This document shows, piece by piece, positions 1-11,300 of a stretch of 64,000 nucleotides of DNA. Source of the DNA: Euonymus europaeus (lineage: Eukaryota > Streptophyta > Magnoliopsida > Celastrales > Celastraceae); contig OY756958.1 in NCBI GenBank assembly GCA_963580455.1, positions 756,501-820,500 on the forward strand. Reading direction: 5' to 3'. Made by a program: the position numbers and the translations under genes. A model generated the notes under the pieces. The model did no database searches and was not told the origin of the DNA. It worked only from the letters and a program-made list of their open reading frames with translations. Every line of letters begins with the position of its first letter. Positions within the stretch are counted from its first letter, which is position 1.

Positions 1-187
1 TCACACTACGTTTTGAGCTCTACAATCCTGGCGTTTCGGATTTCGATTTCAGAACTCGTGGCTAGTAGGTCTCGTTTCACCTAGTTAGCAGCGAAATGTG
101 GTTTCTTTACGTAAACGGTTTTATGAATATCCGTTGACTCCGAGTTCTGAATTCTGTGATTTTTAGCTTGATTTCACACTACTTTTC

Positions 188-193
188 GAGCTC
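188..193. other. SacI site GAGCTC (monomer 15-20), representative copy
   Basis: This hexamer palindrome is present in the GAGCTC subtypes and lost in AAGCTC subtypes by one G-to-A change inside a CpG (TTCGAGC to TTCAAGC). The AAGCTC form is much commoner right of 34 kb than left of it. Confidence 0.8.
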
Positions 194-238
194 TACAATC
201 CTGGAATTTCGAATTTCGATTTCAGAACTCGTGGCTAG

Positions 239-256
239 TAGGTCTCGTTTCACCTA
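239..256. repeat. Short hairpin motif TAGGT-N8-ACCTA (monomer 66-83), representative copy
   Basis: TAGGT and ACCTA form a perfect 5-bp stem around the 8-base loop CTCGTTTC. It lies in one of the least variable parts of the monomer. Rare stem changes include TTTCAACTAG (about 594 and 5092), CACATAG (for example 42788, 43997, 49015, 55933, 60950, 61986) and CACCCAG (25492). Confidence 0.6.
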
Positions 257-278
257 GTTAGCCGCGAAATGTGGTTTC

Positions 279-288
279 TTTACGTAAA
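279..288. other. Perfect 10-bp palindrome TTTACGTAAA (monomer 106-115), representative copy
   Basis: This self-complementary element contains a SnaBI site (TACGTA) and is present in most monomers. Exceptions are few and clustered by lineage: TTTACGCAAA (about 1149, 1990, 3220, 5646, 16726, 18611, 30713), TTTATGTAAA (25868, 35900, 37457, 44896), TTTCCGTAAA (20688, 21380), TTTACTTAAA (13603, 18092) and TTTTTGTAAA (9104). Its prevalence while neighbouring positions vary makes it a candidate protein-binding site. No binding factor can be named from the sequence. Confidence 0.8.
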
Positions 289-312
289 CGGTTTTATGAA
301 TATCCGTTGACT

Positions 313-329
313 CCGAGTTCTGAATTCGG
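313..329. other. Near-palindrome CCGAGTTCTGAATTCGG with EcoRI site (monomer 140-156), representative copy
   Basis: The 17-bp element reads almost the same on both strands: all but one of the base pairs flanking the central base match. It contains GAATTC at 322-327. Two main alleles occur through the array, CTGAATTC (EcoRI present) and ATAAATTC (EcoRI absent, two linked substitutions). A derived form ends in CCGTAAT or CTGTAAT and is found only right of 35 kb. An EcoRI digest of this array would give a ladder of 173-bp multiples. Confidence 0.75.
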
Positions 330-865
330 TGATTTTTAGCTTGATTTCACACTACTTTTCCAGCTCTACAATCCTAGCATTTCGGATTTTGATTTCAGAA
401 CTCGTGACTAGTAGGTCTCGTTTCACCTAGTTAGCCGCGAAATGTGGTTTCTTTACGTAAACGGTTTTATGAATATCCGTTGACTCCGAGTTATAAATTC
501 GGTGATTTTTAGCTTGATTTCACACTACTTTTCAAGCTCTACAATCCTCGCGTTTTGGATTTTGATTTCAGAACTCGTGGCTAGTAGGTCTCATTTCAAC
601 TAGTTAGCAGCGAAATGTGCTTTCTTTACGTAAACGGTTTTATGAATATACGTTGACCCCGAGTTCTGAATTCGGTGATTTTTAGCTTGATTTTACACTA
701 CTTTTCGAGCTCTACAATCCTGGTGTTTCGGATTTTGATTTCAGAACTGGTGGCTAGTAGGTCTCGTTTCACCTAGTTAGCCGCGAAATGTGGTTTCTTT
801 ACGTAAACGGTTTTATGAATATCCGTTGACTCCAAGTTTTAAATTCGGTGATTTTTAGCTTGATT

Positions 866-2422
866 TCACACTACTTTTGTAGCCCAACAATCCTAGCATT
901 TTGGATTTTGATTTCAGAACTCGTGGCTAGTAGGTCTCGTTTCACCTAGTTAGCAGCGAAATGTGTTTTCTTTACGTAAACGGTTTTATGAATATCCGTT
1001 GACCCCGAGTTCTGAATTCGGTGATTTTTAGCTTGATTTCACACTACTTTTCAAACTCTACAATCCTGGCGTTTCGGATTTTTATTTTAGAACTCGTGGC
1101 TAGTAGGTCTCGTTTCACCTAGTTAGCCGCGAAATGTGGTTTCTTTACGCAAACGGTTTTATGAATATCCGTTGACTCCGAGTTATAAATTCGGTGATTT
1201 TTAGCTTTATTTCACATTACTTTTCAAGCTCTACAATCCTAGCATTTTGGATTTTGATTTCAGAACTCGTGGCTAGTAGGTCTCGTTTCACCTAGTTAGC
1301 CGCGAAATGTTGTTTCTTTACGTAAACGGTTTTATGAATATCCATTGACCCCGAGTTCTGAATTCGGTGATTTTTAGCTTGATTTCACACTAATTTTCGA
1401 GCTCTACAATCCTGGAGTTTCGGATTACGATTTCAGAACTCGTGGCTAGTAGGTCTCGTTTCACCTAATTAGCAGCGAAATGTGGTTTCTTTACGTAAAC
1501 GGTTTTATGAATATCCGTTGACTCCGAGTTCTGAATTCGGTGATTTTTAGCTTGATTTCACACTACTTTTCGAGCTCTACAATCCTGGAGTTTCGAATTT
1601 CGATTTCAGAACTCGTGGCTAGTAGGTCTCGTTTCACCTAGTTAGCCGCGAAATGTGGTTTCTTTACGTAAACGGTTTTATGAATATCCGTTGACTCCAA
1701 GTTTTAAATTCGGTGATTTTTAGCTTGATTTCACACTACTTTTGTAGCCCAACAATCCTAGCATTTTGGATTTTGATTTCAGAACTCGTGGCTAGTAGGT
1801 CTCGTTTCACCTAGTTAGCAGCGAAATGTGTTTTCTTTACGTAAACGGTTTTATGAATATCCGTTGACCCCGAGTTCTGAATTCGGTGATTTTTAGCTTG
1901 ATTTCACACTACTTTTCAAACTCTACAATCCTGGCGTTTCGGATTTTTATTTTAGAACTCGTGGCTAGTAGGTCTCGTTTCACCTAGTTAGCCGCGAAAT
2001 GTGGTTTCTTTACGCAAACGGTTTTATGAATATCCGTTGACTCCGAGTTATAAATTCGGTGATTTTTAGCTTTATTTCACACTACTTTTCAAGCTCTACA
2101 ATCCTAGCATTTTGGATTTTGATTTCAGAACTCGTGGCTAGTAGGTCTCGTTTCACCTAGTTAGCCGCGAAATGTTGTTTCTTTACGTAAACGGTTTTAT
2201 GAATATCCATTGACCCCGAGTTCTGAATTCGGTGATTTTTAGCTTGATTTCACACTAATTTTCGAGCTCTACAATCCTGGAGTTTCGGATTACGATTTCA
2301 GAACTCGTGGCTAGTAGGTCTCGTTTCACCTAATTAGCAGCGAAATGTGGTTTCTTTACGTAAACGGTTTTATGAATATCCGTTGACTCCGAGTTCTGAA
2401 TTCGGTGATTTTTAGCTTGATT
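866..2422 (+). repeat. Tandem five-monomer (865-bp) duplication
   Basis: Monomers at 866, 1039, 1212 and 1385 repeat at 1731, 1904, 2077 and 2250 with almost no change. CACATTAC versus CACACTAC near 1215/2080 is one difference. Shared markers are TTTGTAGCCCAACAATCC, TTCAAACTC, GGATTTTTATTTTAG, TTTACGCAAAC, CACTAATTTTCG and CACCTAATTAG. The monomer at 1558-1730 is a chimera. Its first part resembles the monomer at 2596 (GGAGTTTCGAATTTCG), while its tail CCAAGTTTTAAATT resembles the end of the monomer at 693-865. This marks the exchange point. Confidence 0.88.
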
Positions 2423-3114
2423 TCACACTACGTTTTGAGCTCTACAATCCTGGCGTTTCGGATTTCGATTTCAGAACTCGTGGCTAGTAGGTCTCGTTTC
2501 ACCTAGTTAGCAGCGAAATGTGGTTTCTTTACGTAAACGGTTTTATGAATATCCGTTGACTCCGAGTTCTGAATTCGGTGATTTTTAGCTTGATTTCACA
2601 CTACTTTTCGAGCTCTACAATCCTGGAGTTTCGAATTTCGATTTCAGAACTCGTGGCTAGTAGGTCTCGTTTCACCTAGTTAGCCGCGAAATGTGGTTTC
2701 TTTACGTAAACGGTTTTATGAATATCCGTTGACCCCGAGTTCTGAATTCGGTGATTTTTAGCTTGATTTCACACTACTTTTCGAGCTCTACAATCCTGGC
2801 ATTTCGGATTTTGATTTCAGAACTCGTGGCTAGTAGGTCTCGTTTCACCTAGTTAGCCGCGAAATGTGGTTTCTTTACGTAAACGGTTTTATGAATATCC
2901 GTTGACTCCGAGTTATAAATTCGGTAATTTTTAGCTTGATTTCACTCTACTTTTGAAGCTCTACAATCCTAGCATTTTGGATTTTGATTTCAGAACTCGT
3001 GGCTAGTAGGTTTCGTTTCACCTAGTTAGCAGCGAAATGTGCTTTCTTTACGTAAACGGTTTTATGAATATCCGTTGACCCCGAGTTCTGAATTCGGTGA
3101 TTTTTAGCTTGATT

Positions 3115-4498
3115 TCACACTACTTTTCGAGCTCTACAATCCTGAAGTTTCCGATTTTGATTTCAGAACTCGTGGCTAGTTGGTCTCGTTTCACCTAGTT
3201 AGCCGCGAAATGTGGTTTCTTTACGCAAACGGTTTTATGACTATCCGTTGACTCCGAGTTATAAATTCGGTGATTTTTAGCTTCATTTCACACTACTTTT
3301 CAAGCTCTACAATCCTAGAATTTTGGATTTTGATTTCAGAACTCGTGGCTAGTAGGTCTCGTTTCACCTAGTTAGCAGCGAAATGTGGTTTCTTTACGTA
3401 AACGGTTTTATGAATATCCGTAGACCCCGAGTTCTGAATTCGGTGATTTTTAGCTTGATTTCACACTACTTTTCGAGCTCTACAATCCTGGGATTTCGGA
3501 TTTCGATTTCAGAACTCGTGGCTAGTAGGTCTCGTTTCACCTAGTTAGCAACGAAATGTGGTTTCTTTACGTAAACGGTTTTATGAATATCCGTTGACTC
3601 CGAGTTCTGAATTCGGTGATTTTTAGCTTGATTTCACACTACTTTTTGAGCTCTACAATCCTGGCATTTCGGATTTCGATTTCAGAAATCGTGGCTAGTA
3701 GGTCTCGTTTCACCTAGTTAGCAGCGAAATGTGCTTTCTTTACGTAAACGGTTTTATGAATATCCGTTGACCCCGAGTTCTGAATTTGGTGATTTTTAGC
3801 TTGATTTCACACTACGTTTCGAGCTCTACAATCCTGGCTTTTCGGATTTCGATATCAGAACTCGTGGCTAGTAGGTCTCGTTTCACCTAGTTAGCCGGGA
3901 AATGTGGTTTCTTTACGTAAACGGTTTTATGAATATCCGTTGACTCCGAGTTCTGAATTCGGTGATTTTTAGCTTGATTTCACACTACGTTTTGAGCTCT
4001 ACAATCCTGGCGTTTCGGATTTCGATATCAGAACTCGTGTCTAGTAGGTCTCGTTTCACATAGTTAGCCGCGAAATGTGGTTTGTTTACGTAAACGGTAT
4101 TATGAATATCCGTTGACCCCGAGTTCTGAATTCGGTGAATTTTAGCTTGATTTCACACTACTTTTTGAGCTCTACAATCTTGGAGTTTCGTATTTACATT
4201 TCAGAACTCGTGGCTAGTAGGTCTCGTTTCACATAGTTAGCCGCGAAATGTGGTTTGTTTACGTAAACGGTATTATGAATATCCGTTGACTCCGAGTTCT
4301 GAATTCGGTGATTTTTAGCTTGATTTCACACTACTCTTCGAGCTCTACAATCCTGGGATTTCGAATTTCGATTTCAGAACTCGTGGCTAGTAGGTCTCGT
4401 TTCACCTAGTTAGCCGCGAAATGTGGTTTCTTTACGTAAACGGTTTTATGATTATCCGTTGACTCTGAGTTCTGAATTCGGTGATTTTTAGCTTGATT
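3115..4498 (+). repeat. Long-range repeated segment, copy A
   Basis: These eight monomers recur in the same order at 30605-31988 (offset 27,490 bp, which is 159 monomers after correcting 17 bp of indels). Six of the subtypes recur at 11765-12802. Diagnostic features include GCTTCATTTCAC followed by CCTAGAATTTTGG, CAGAAATCGTGG, CGATATCAG, GGTGAATTTTAGC and the very unusual GGAGTTTCGTATTTACATT at about 4182. Confidence 0.85.
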
Positions 4499-4671
4499 TC
4501 ACACTACTTTTCGAGCTCTACAATCCTGCCATTTCGGATTTTGATTTCAGAACTCGTGGCTAGTAGGTCTCGTTTCACCTAGTTAGCAGCGAAATGTGGT
4601 TTCTTTACGTAAACGGTTTTATGAATATCCGTTGACTCCGAGTTCTGAATTCGGTGATTTTTAGCTTAATT

Positions 4672-5709
4672 TCACACTACGTTTTGAGCTCTACAATCCT
4701 GGCGTTTCGGATTTTGATTTCAGAACTCGTGGCTAGTAGGTCTCGTTTCACCTAGTTAGCAGCGAAATGTGGTTTCTTTACGTAAACGGTTTTATGAATA
4801 TCCGTTGACTCCGAGTTCTGAATTCTGTGATTTTTAGCTTGATTTCACACTACTTTTCGAGCTCTACAATCCTGGAATTTCGAATTTCGATTTCAGAACT
4901 CGTGGCTAGTAGGTCTCGTTTCACCTAGTTAGCCGCGAAATGTGGTTTCTTTACGTAAACGGTTTTATGAATATCCGTTGACTCCGAGTTCTGAATTCGG
5001 TGATTTTTAGCTTGATTTCACACTACTTTTTAAGCTCTACAATCCTCGCGTTTTGGATTTTGATTTCAGAACTCGTGGCTAGTAGGTCTCATTTCAACTA
5101 GTTAGCAGCGAAATGTGCTTTCTTTACGTAAACGGTTTTATGAATATACGTTGACCCCGAGTTCTGAATTCGGTGATTTTTAGCTTGATTTCACACTACT
5201 TTTCGAGCTCTACAATCCTGGTGTTTCGGATTTTGATTTCAGAACTGGTGGCTAGTAGGTCTCGTTTCACCTAGTTAGCCGCGAAATGTGGTTTCTTTAC
5301 GTAAACGGTTTTATGAATATCCGTTGACTCCAAGTTTTAAATTCGGTGATTTTTAGCTTGATTTCACACTACTTTTGAAGCCCTACAATCCTAGCATTTT
5401 GGATTTTGATTTCAGAACTCGTGGCTAGTAGGTCTCGTTTCACCTAGTTAGCAGCGAAATGTTGTTTCTTTACGTAAAAGGTTTTATGAATATCCGTTGA
5501 CCCCGAGTTCTGAATTCGGTGATTTTTAGCTTGATTTCACACTACTTTTCAAACTCTACAATCCTGGCGTTTCGGATTTTGATTTCAGAACTCGTGGCTA
5601 GTAGGTCTCGTTTCACCTAGTTAGCCGCGAAATGTGGTTTCTTTACGCAAACGGTTTTATGAATATCCGTTGACTCCGAGTTATAAATTCGGTGATTTTT
5701 AGCTTTATT
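4672..5709 (+). repeat. Seven-monomer segment, second copy with one monomer missing
   Basis: This is the partner of 1-1211 and lacks the equivalent of 347-519. It has its own changes, such as CTTTTTAAGC for CTTTTCAAGC at the TCGCGTTTTGG monomer and GTAAAAGG near 5478. It shows that even older blocks in the left part arose by multi-monomer exchange followed by loss of single units. Confidence 0.82.
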
Positions 5710-8304
5710 TCACACTACTTTTCAAGCTCTACAATCCTAGCATTTTGGATTTTGATTTCAGAACTCGTGGCTAGTAGGTCTCGTTTCACCTAGTTAGCAG
5801 CGAAATGTGCTTTCTTTACGTAAACGGTTTTATGAATATCCGTTGACCCCGAGTTCTGAATTCGGTGATTTTTAGCTTGATTTCACACTACTTTTCGAGC
5901 TCTACAATCCTGGAGTTTCGGATTTTGATTTCAGAACTCGTGGCTAGTAGGTCTCGTTTCACCTAGTTAGCCGCGAAATGTGGTTTCTTTACGTAAACGG
6001 TTTTATGAATATCCGTTGACTCCGAGTTCTGAATTCGGTGATTTTTAGCTTGATTTCACACTACTTTTCGAGCTCTACAATCCCGGCATTTCGGATTTCG
6101 ATTTCAGAACTCGTGGCTAGTAGGTCTCATTTCACCTAGTTAGCCGTGAAATGTGGTTTCTTTACGTAAACGGTTTTATGAATATCCGTTGACTCCGAGT
6201 TCTGAATTCGGTGATTTTTAGCTTGATTTCACACTACTTTTCGAGCTCTACAATCCTGGCATTTCGGATTTCGATTTCAGAACTCGTGGCTAGTAGGTCT
6301 CGTTTCACCTAGTTAGCCGCGAAATGTGATTTCTTTACGTAAACGGTTTTATGAATATCCGTTGACTCCGAGTTCTGAATTCGGTGATTTTTAGCTTGAT
6401 TTCACACTACTTTTCGAGCTCTACAATCCTGGCATTTCGGATTTTGATTTCAGAACTCGTGGCTAGTAGGTCTCGTTTCACCTAGTTAGGCGCGAAATGT
6501 GGTTTCTTTACGTAAACGGTTTTATGAATATCCGTTGACTCGGAGTTCTGAATTCGGTGATTTTTAGCTTGATTTCACACTACTTTTCGAGCTCTACAAT
6601 CCTGGAGTTTCGGATTTTGATTTCAGAACTCGTGGCTAGTAGGTCTCGTTTCACCTAGTTAGCCGCGAAATGTGGTTTCTTTACGTAAACGGTTTTATGA
6701 ATATCCGTTGACTCCGAGTTCTGAATTCGGTGATTTTTAGCTTGATTTCACACTACTTTTCGAGCTCTACAATCCCGGCATTTCGGATTTCGATTTCAGA
6801 ACTCGTGGCTAGTAGGTCTCGTTTCACCTAGTTAGCCGCGAAATGTGGTTTCTTTACGTAAACGGTTTTATGAATATCCGTTGACTCCGAGTTCTGAATT
6901 CGGTGATTTTTAGCTTGATTTCACACTACTTTTCGAGCTCTACAATCCTGGCATTTCGGATTTTGATTTCAGAACTCGTGGCTAGTAGGTCTCGTTTCAC
7001 CTAGTTAGCAGCGAAATGTGGCTTCTTTACGTAAACGGTTTTATGAATATCCGTTGACTCCGAGTTCTGAATTCGGTGATTTTTAGCTTGATTTCACACT
7101 ACTTTTCGAGCTCTACAATCCTGGCATTTCGGATTTTGATTTCAGAACTCGTGGCTAGTAGGTCTCGTTTCACCTAGTTAGCCGCGAAATGTGGTTTCTT
7201 TACGTAAACGGTTTTATGAATATCCGTTGACTCGGAGTTCTGAATTCGGTGATTTTTAGCTTGATTTCACACTACTTTTCGAGCTCTACAATCCTCGCGT
7301 TTCGGATTTTGATTTCAGAACTCGTGGCTAGTAGGTCTCGTTTCACCTAGTTAGCAGCGAAATGTGGCTTCTTTACGTAAACGGTTTTATGAATATCCGT
7401 TGACTCCGAGTTCTGAATTCGGTGATTTTTAGCTTGATTTCACACTACTTTTCGAGCTCTACAATCCTGGCATTTCGGATTTTGATTTCAGAACTCGTGG
7501 CTAGTAGGTCTCGTTTCACCTAGTTAGCCGCGAAATGTGGTTTCTTTACGTAAACGGTTTTATGAATATCCGTTGACTCGGAGTTCTGAATTCGGTGATT
7601 TTTAGCTTGATTTCACACTACTTTTCGAGCTCTACAATCCTGGAATTTCGAATTTCGATTTCAGAACTCGTGGCTAGTAGGTCTCGTTTCACCTAGTTAG
7701 CCGCGAAATGTGGTTTCTTTACGTAAACGGTTTTATGAATATCCGTTGACTCGGAGTTCTGAATTCGGTGATTTTTAGCTTGATTTCACACTACTTTTCG
7801 AGCTCTACAATCCTGGCGTTTCGAATTTCGATTTCAGAACTCGTGGCTAGTAGGTCTCGTTTCACCTAGTTAGCCGCGAAATGTGGTTTCTTTACGTAAA
7901 CGGTTTTATGAATATCCGTTGACTCCGAGTTCTGAATTCGGTGATTTTTAGCTTGATTTCACACTACTTTTCGAGCTCTACAATCCCGGCATTTCGGATT
8001 TCGATTTCAGAACTCGTGGCTAGTAGGTCTCGTTTCACCTAGTTAGCCGCGAAATGTGGTTTCTTTACGTAAACGGTTTTATGAATATCCGTTGACTCCG
8101 AGTTCTGAATTCGGTGATTTTTAGCTTGATTTCACACTACTTTTCGAGCTCTACAATCCTGGCGTTTCGGATTTTGATTTCAGAACTCGTGGCTAGTAGG
8201 TCTCGTTTCACCTAGTTAGCAGCGAAATGTGGCTTCTTTACGTAAACGGTTTTATGAATATCCGTTGACCCCGAGTTCTGAATTCGGTGATTTTTAGCTT
8301 GATT

Positions 8305-11300
8305 TCACACTACTTTTCGAGATCTACAATCCTGGCATTTCGGATTTTGATTTCAGAACTCGTGGCTAGTAGGTCTCGTTTCACCTAGTTAGCCGTGAAA
8401 TGTGGTTTCTTTACGTAAACGGTTTTATGAATATCCGTTGACTCCGAGTTATAAATTCGGTGATTTTTAGCTTGATTTCACTCTACTCTTCAAGCTCTAC
8501 AATCCTAGCATTTTGGATTGTGATTTCAGAACTCGTGGCTAGTAGGTCTCGTTTCACCTAGTTAGCAGCGAAATGTGCTTTCTTTACGTAAACGGTTTTA
8601 TGAATATCCGTTGACCCCGAGTTCTGAATTCGGTGATTTTTAGCTTGATTTCACACTACTTTTCGAGCTCTACAATCCTGGAGTTTCGGATTTTGATTTC
8701 AGAACTCGTGGCTAGTAGGTCTCGTTTCACCTAGTTAGCCGCGAAATGTGGTTTCTTTACGTAAACGGTTTTATGAATATCCGTTGACACCGAGTTCTGA
8801 ATTCGGTGATTTTTAGCTTGATTTCACACTACTTTTCGAGCTCTACAATCCCGGCATTTCGGATTTCGATTTCATAACTCGTGGCTAGTAGGTCTCGTTT
8901 CACCTAGTTAGCCGCGAAATGTGGTTTCTTTACGTAAACGGTTTTATGAATATCCGTTGACTCCGAGTTCTGAATTCGGTGATTTTTAGCTTGATTTCAC
9001 ACTACTTTTCGAGCTCTACAATCCTGGCGTTTCGGATTTTGATTTCAGAACTCGTGGCTAGTAGGTCTCGTTTCACCTAGTTAGCAGCGAAATGTGGCTT
9101 CTTTTTGTAAACGGTTTTATGAATATCCGTTGACTCCGAGTTCTGAATTCGGTGATTTTTAGCTTGATTTCACACTACTTTTCGAGCTCTACAATCCTGG
9201 CATTTCGGATTTTGATTTCAGAACTCGTGGCTAGTAGGTCTCGTTTCACCTAGTTAGCCGCGAAATGTGGTTTCTTTACGTAAACGGTTTTATGAATATC
9301 CGTTGACTCGGAGTTCTGAATTCGGTGATTTTTAGCTTGATTTCACACTACTTTTCGAGCTCTACAATCCTGGAGTTTCGAATTTCGATTTTAGAACTCG
9401 TGGCTAGTAGGTCTCGTTTCACCTAGTTAGCCGCGAAATGTGGTTTCTTTACGTAAACGGTTTTATGAATATCCGTTGACCCCGAGTTCTGAATTCGGTG
9501 ATTTTTAGCTTGATTTCACACTACTTTTCGAGCTCTACAATCCTGGCGTTTCGAATTTCAATTTCAGAACTCGTGGCTAGTAGGTCTCGTTTCAGCTAGT
9601 TAGTCGCAAAATGTGGTTTCTTTACGTAAACGGTTTTATGAATATCCGTTGACCCCGAGTTCTGAATTCGGTGATTTTTAGCTTGATTTCACACTACTTT
9701 TCGAGCTCTACAATCCTGGCATTTCGGATTTTGATTTCAGAACTCGTGGCTAGTAGGTCTCGTTTCACCTAGTTAGCAGCGAAATGTGCTTTCTTTACGT
9801 AAACGGTTTTATGAATATCCGTTGACCCCGAGTTCTGAATTCGGTGATTTTTAGCTTGATTTCACACTACTTTTCGAGCTCTACAATCCTGGAGTTTCGG
9901 ATTTTGATTTCAGAACTCGTGGCTAGTAGGTCTCGTTTCACCTAGTTAGCCGCGAAATGTGGTTTCTTTACGTAAACGGTTTTATGAATATCCGTTGACT
10001 CCGAGTTCTGAATTCGGTGATTTTTAGCTTGATTTCACTCTACTTTTCGAGCTCTACAATCCTGGCGTTTCGAATTTCGATTTCAGAACTCGTGTCTAGT
10101 AGGTCTCGTTTCAGCTAGTTAGTCGCGAAATGTGGTTTCTTTACGTAAACGGTTTTATGAATATCCGTTGACCCCGAGTTCTGAATTCGGTGATTTTTAG
10201 CTTGATTTCACACTACTTTTCGAGCTCTACAATCCTGGCATTTCGGATTTTGATTTCAGAACTCGTGGCTAGTAGGTCTCGTTTCACCTAGTTAGCCGTG
10301 AAATGTGGTTTCTTTACGTAAACGGTTTTATGAATATCCGTTGACTCCGAGTTATAAATTCGGTGATTTTTAGCTTGATTTCACTCTACTCTTCAAGCTC
10401 TACAATCCTAGCATTTTGGATTGTGATTTCAGAACTCGTGGCTAGTAGGTCTCGTTTCACCTAGTTAGCAGCGAAATGTGCTTTCTTTACGTAAACGGTT
10501 TTATGAATATCCGTTGACCCCGAGTTCTGAATTCGGTGATTTTTAGCTTGATTTCACACTACTTTTCGAGCTCTACAATCCTGGAGTTTCGGATTTTGAT
10601 TTCAGAACTCGTGGCTATTAGGTCTCGTTTCACCTAGTTAGCCGCGAAATGTGGTTTCTTTACGTAAACGGTTTTATGAATATCCGTTGACTCCGAGTTC
10701 TGAATTCGGTGATTTTTAGCTTGATTTCACACTACTTTTCGAGCTCTACAATCCTGGCATTTAGGATTTTGATTTCAGAACTCGTGGCTAGTAGGTCTCG
10801 TTTCACCTAGTTAGCAGCGAAATGTGGCTTCTTTACGTAAACGGTTTTATGAATATCCGTTGACTCCGAGTTCTGAATTCGGTGATTTTTAGCTTGATTT
10901 CACACTACTTTTCGAGCTCTACAATCCTGGCATTTCGGATTTTGATTTCAGAACTCGTGGCTAGTAGGTCTCGTTTCACCTAGTTAGCCGCGAAATGTGG
11001 TTTCTTTACGTAAACGGTTTTATGAATATCCGTTGACTCGGAGTTCTGAATTCGGTGATTTTTAGCTTGATTTCACACTACTTTTCGAGCTCTACAATCC
11101 TGGCCTTTCGAATTTCGATTTCAGAACTCGAGGCTAGTAGGTCTCGTTTCACCTAGTTAGCCGCGAAATGTGGTTTCTTTACGTAAACGGTTTTATGAAT
11201 ATCCGTTGACCCCGAGTTCAAAATTCGGTGATTTTTAGCTTGATTTCACACTACTTTTCGAGCTCTACAATCCTGGCGTTTCGAATTTCGATTTCAGAAC

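Larger units (their letters stand above)
221..324. repeat. 11-bp inverted repeat within the monomer (arms at monomer 48-58 and 141-151), representative copy
   Basis: The left arm TTCAGAACTCG (221-231) is the exact reverse complement of the right arm CGAGTTCTGAA (314-324), with 82 bp between them. Beyond one mismatch the arms continue to pair for two more bases (GA and TC). Every monomer with the CTGAATTC form can in principle pair its arms, or pair with a neighbour. The common GTTATAAATTC form changes two right-arm bases (monomer 147 and 149) and breaks the match. The TTCAATACTCG form changes two left-arm bases (52 and 53). Short dyads have been proposed to mark centromere satellites that lack CENP-B boxes. 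Any role here is inference. Confidence 0.75.
174..346 (+). repeat. Representative monomer defining the 173-bp unit
   Basis: This copy is close to the common form and serves as a map. Monomer positions are: SacI GAGCTC 15-20; variable block 28-46 (CCTGGCATTTCGGATTTTG and alternatives); CAGAACTCG 50-58; GGCTAGTAGG 60-69; CACCTAGTTAG 78-88; A/C switch at 90 (TAGCAGCG versus TAGCCGCG); G/C/A/T switch at 101; palindrome TTTACGTAAA 106-115; GGTTTTATGAATATCCG 117-133; T/C switch at 139 (GACTCC versus GACCCC); GTTCTGAATTCGG or GTTATAAATTCGG 144-156; GATTTTTAGCTTGATT 158-173. Most variation sits at 10-46, 90, 101, 139 and 147-158. The block at 60-88 and the palindrome change little. The start point is arbitrary because no natural boundary is visible. 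Confidence 0.95.
1..1211 (+). repeat. Seven-monomer segment, first copy (partner 4672-5709)
   Basis: Monomers 1-7 match the segment at 4672 in order. Shared private changes are ATTCTGTGA (151 and 4822), GGAATTTCGAATTTCG, CTCGCGTTTTGG, CATTTCAACTAG (591 and 5089), GAACTGGTGG and CCAAGTTTTAAATT. The offset is 4,671 bp (27 monomers) before 347 and 4,498 bp (26 monomers) after 520. The monomer at 347-519 is therefore present here and absent from the partner. Similarity fades over the last two monomers. Confidence 0.85.

Noticed and set aside
140..156. CENP-B box in CCCCGAGTTCTGAATTCGG
   Set aside because: It has a CCCG start and a T at the right place, but the required CGAA at the end of the pattern is AATT, so the core is not met.
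5473..5482. GTAAAAGG near 5.48 kb as another copy of the 1-bp deletion
   Set aside because: It is a C-to-A substitution (GTAAACGG to GTAAAAGG). The length of that monomer is unchanged.
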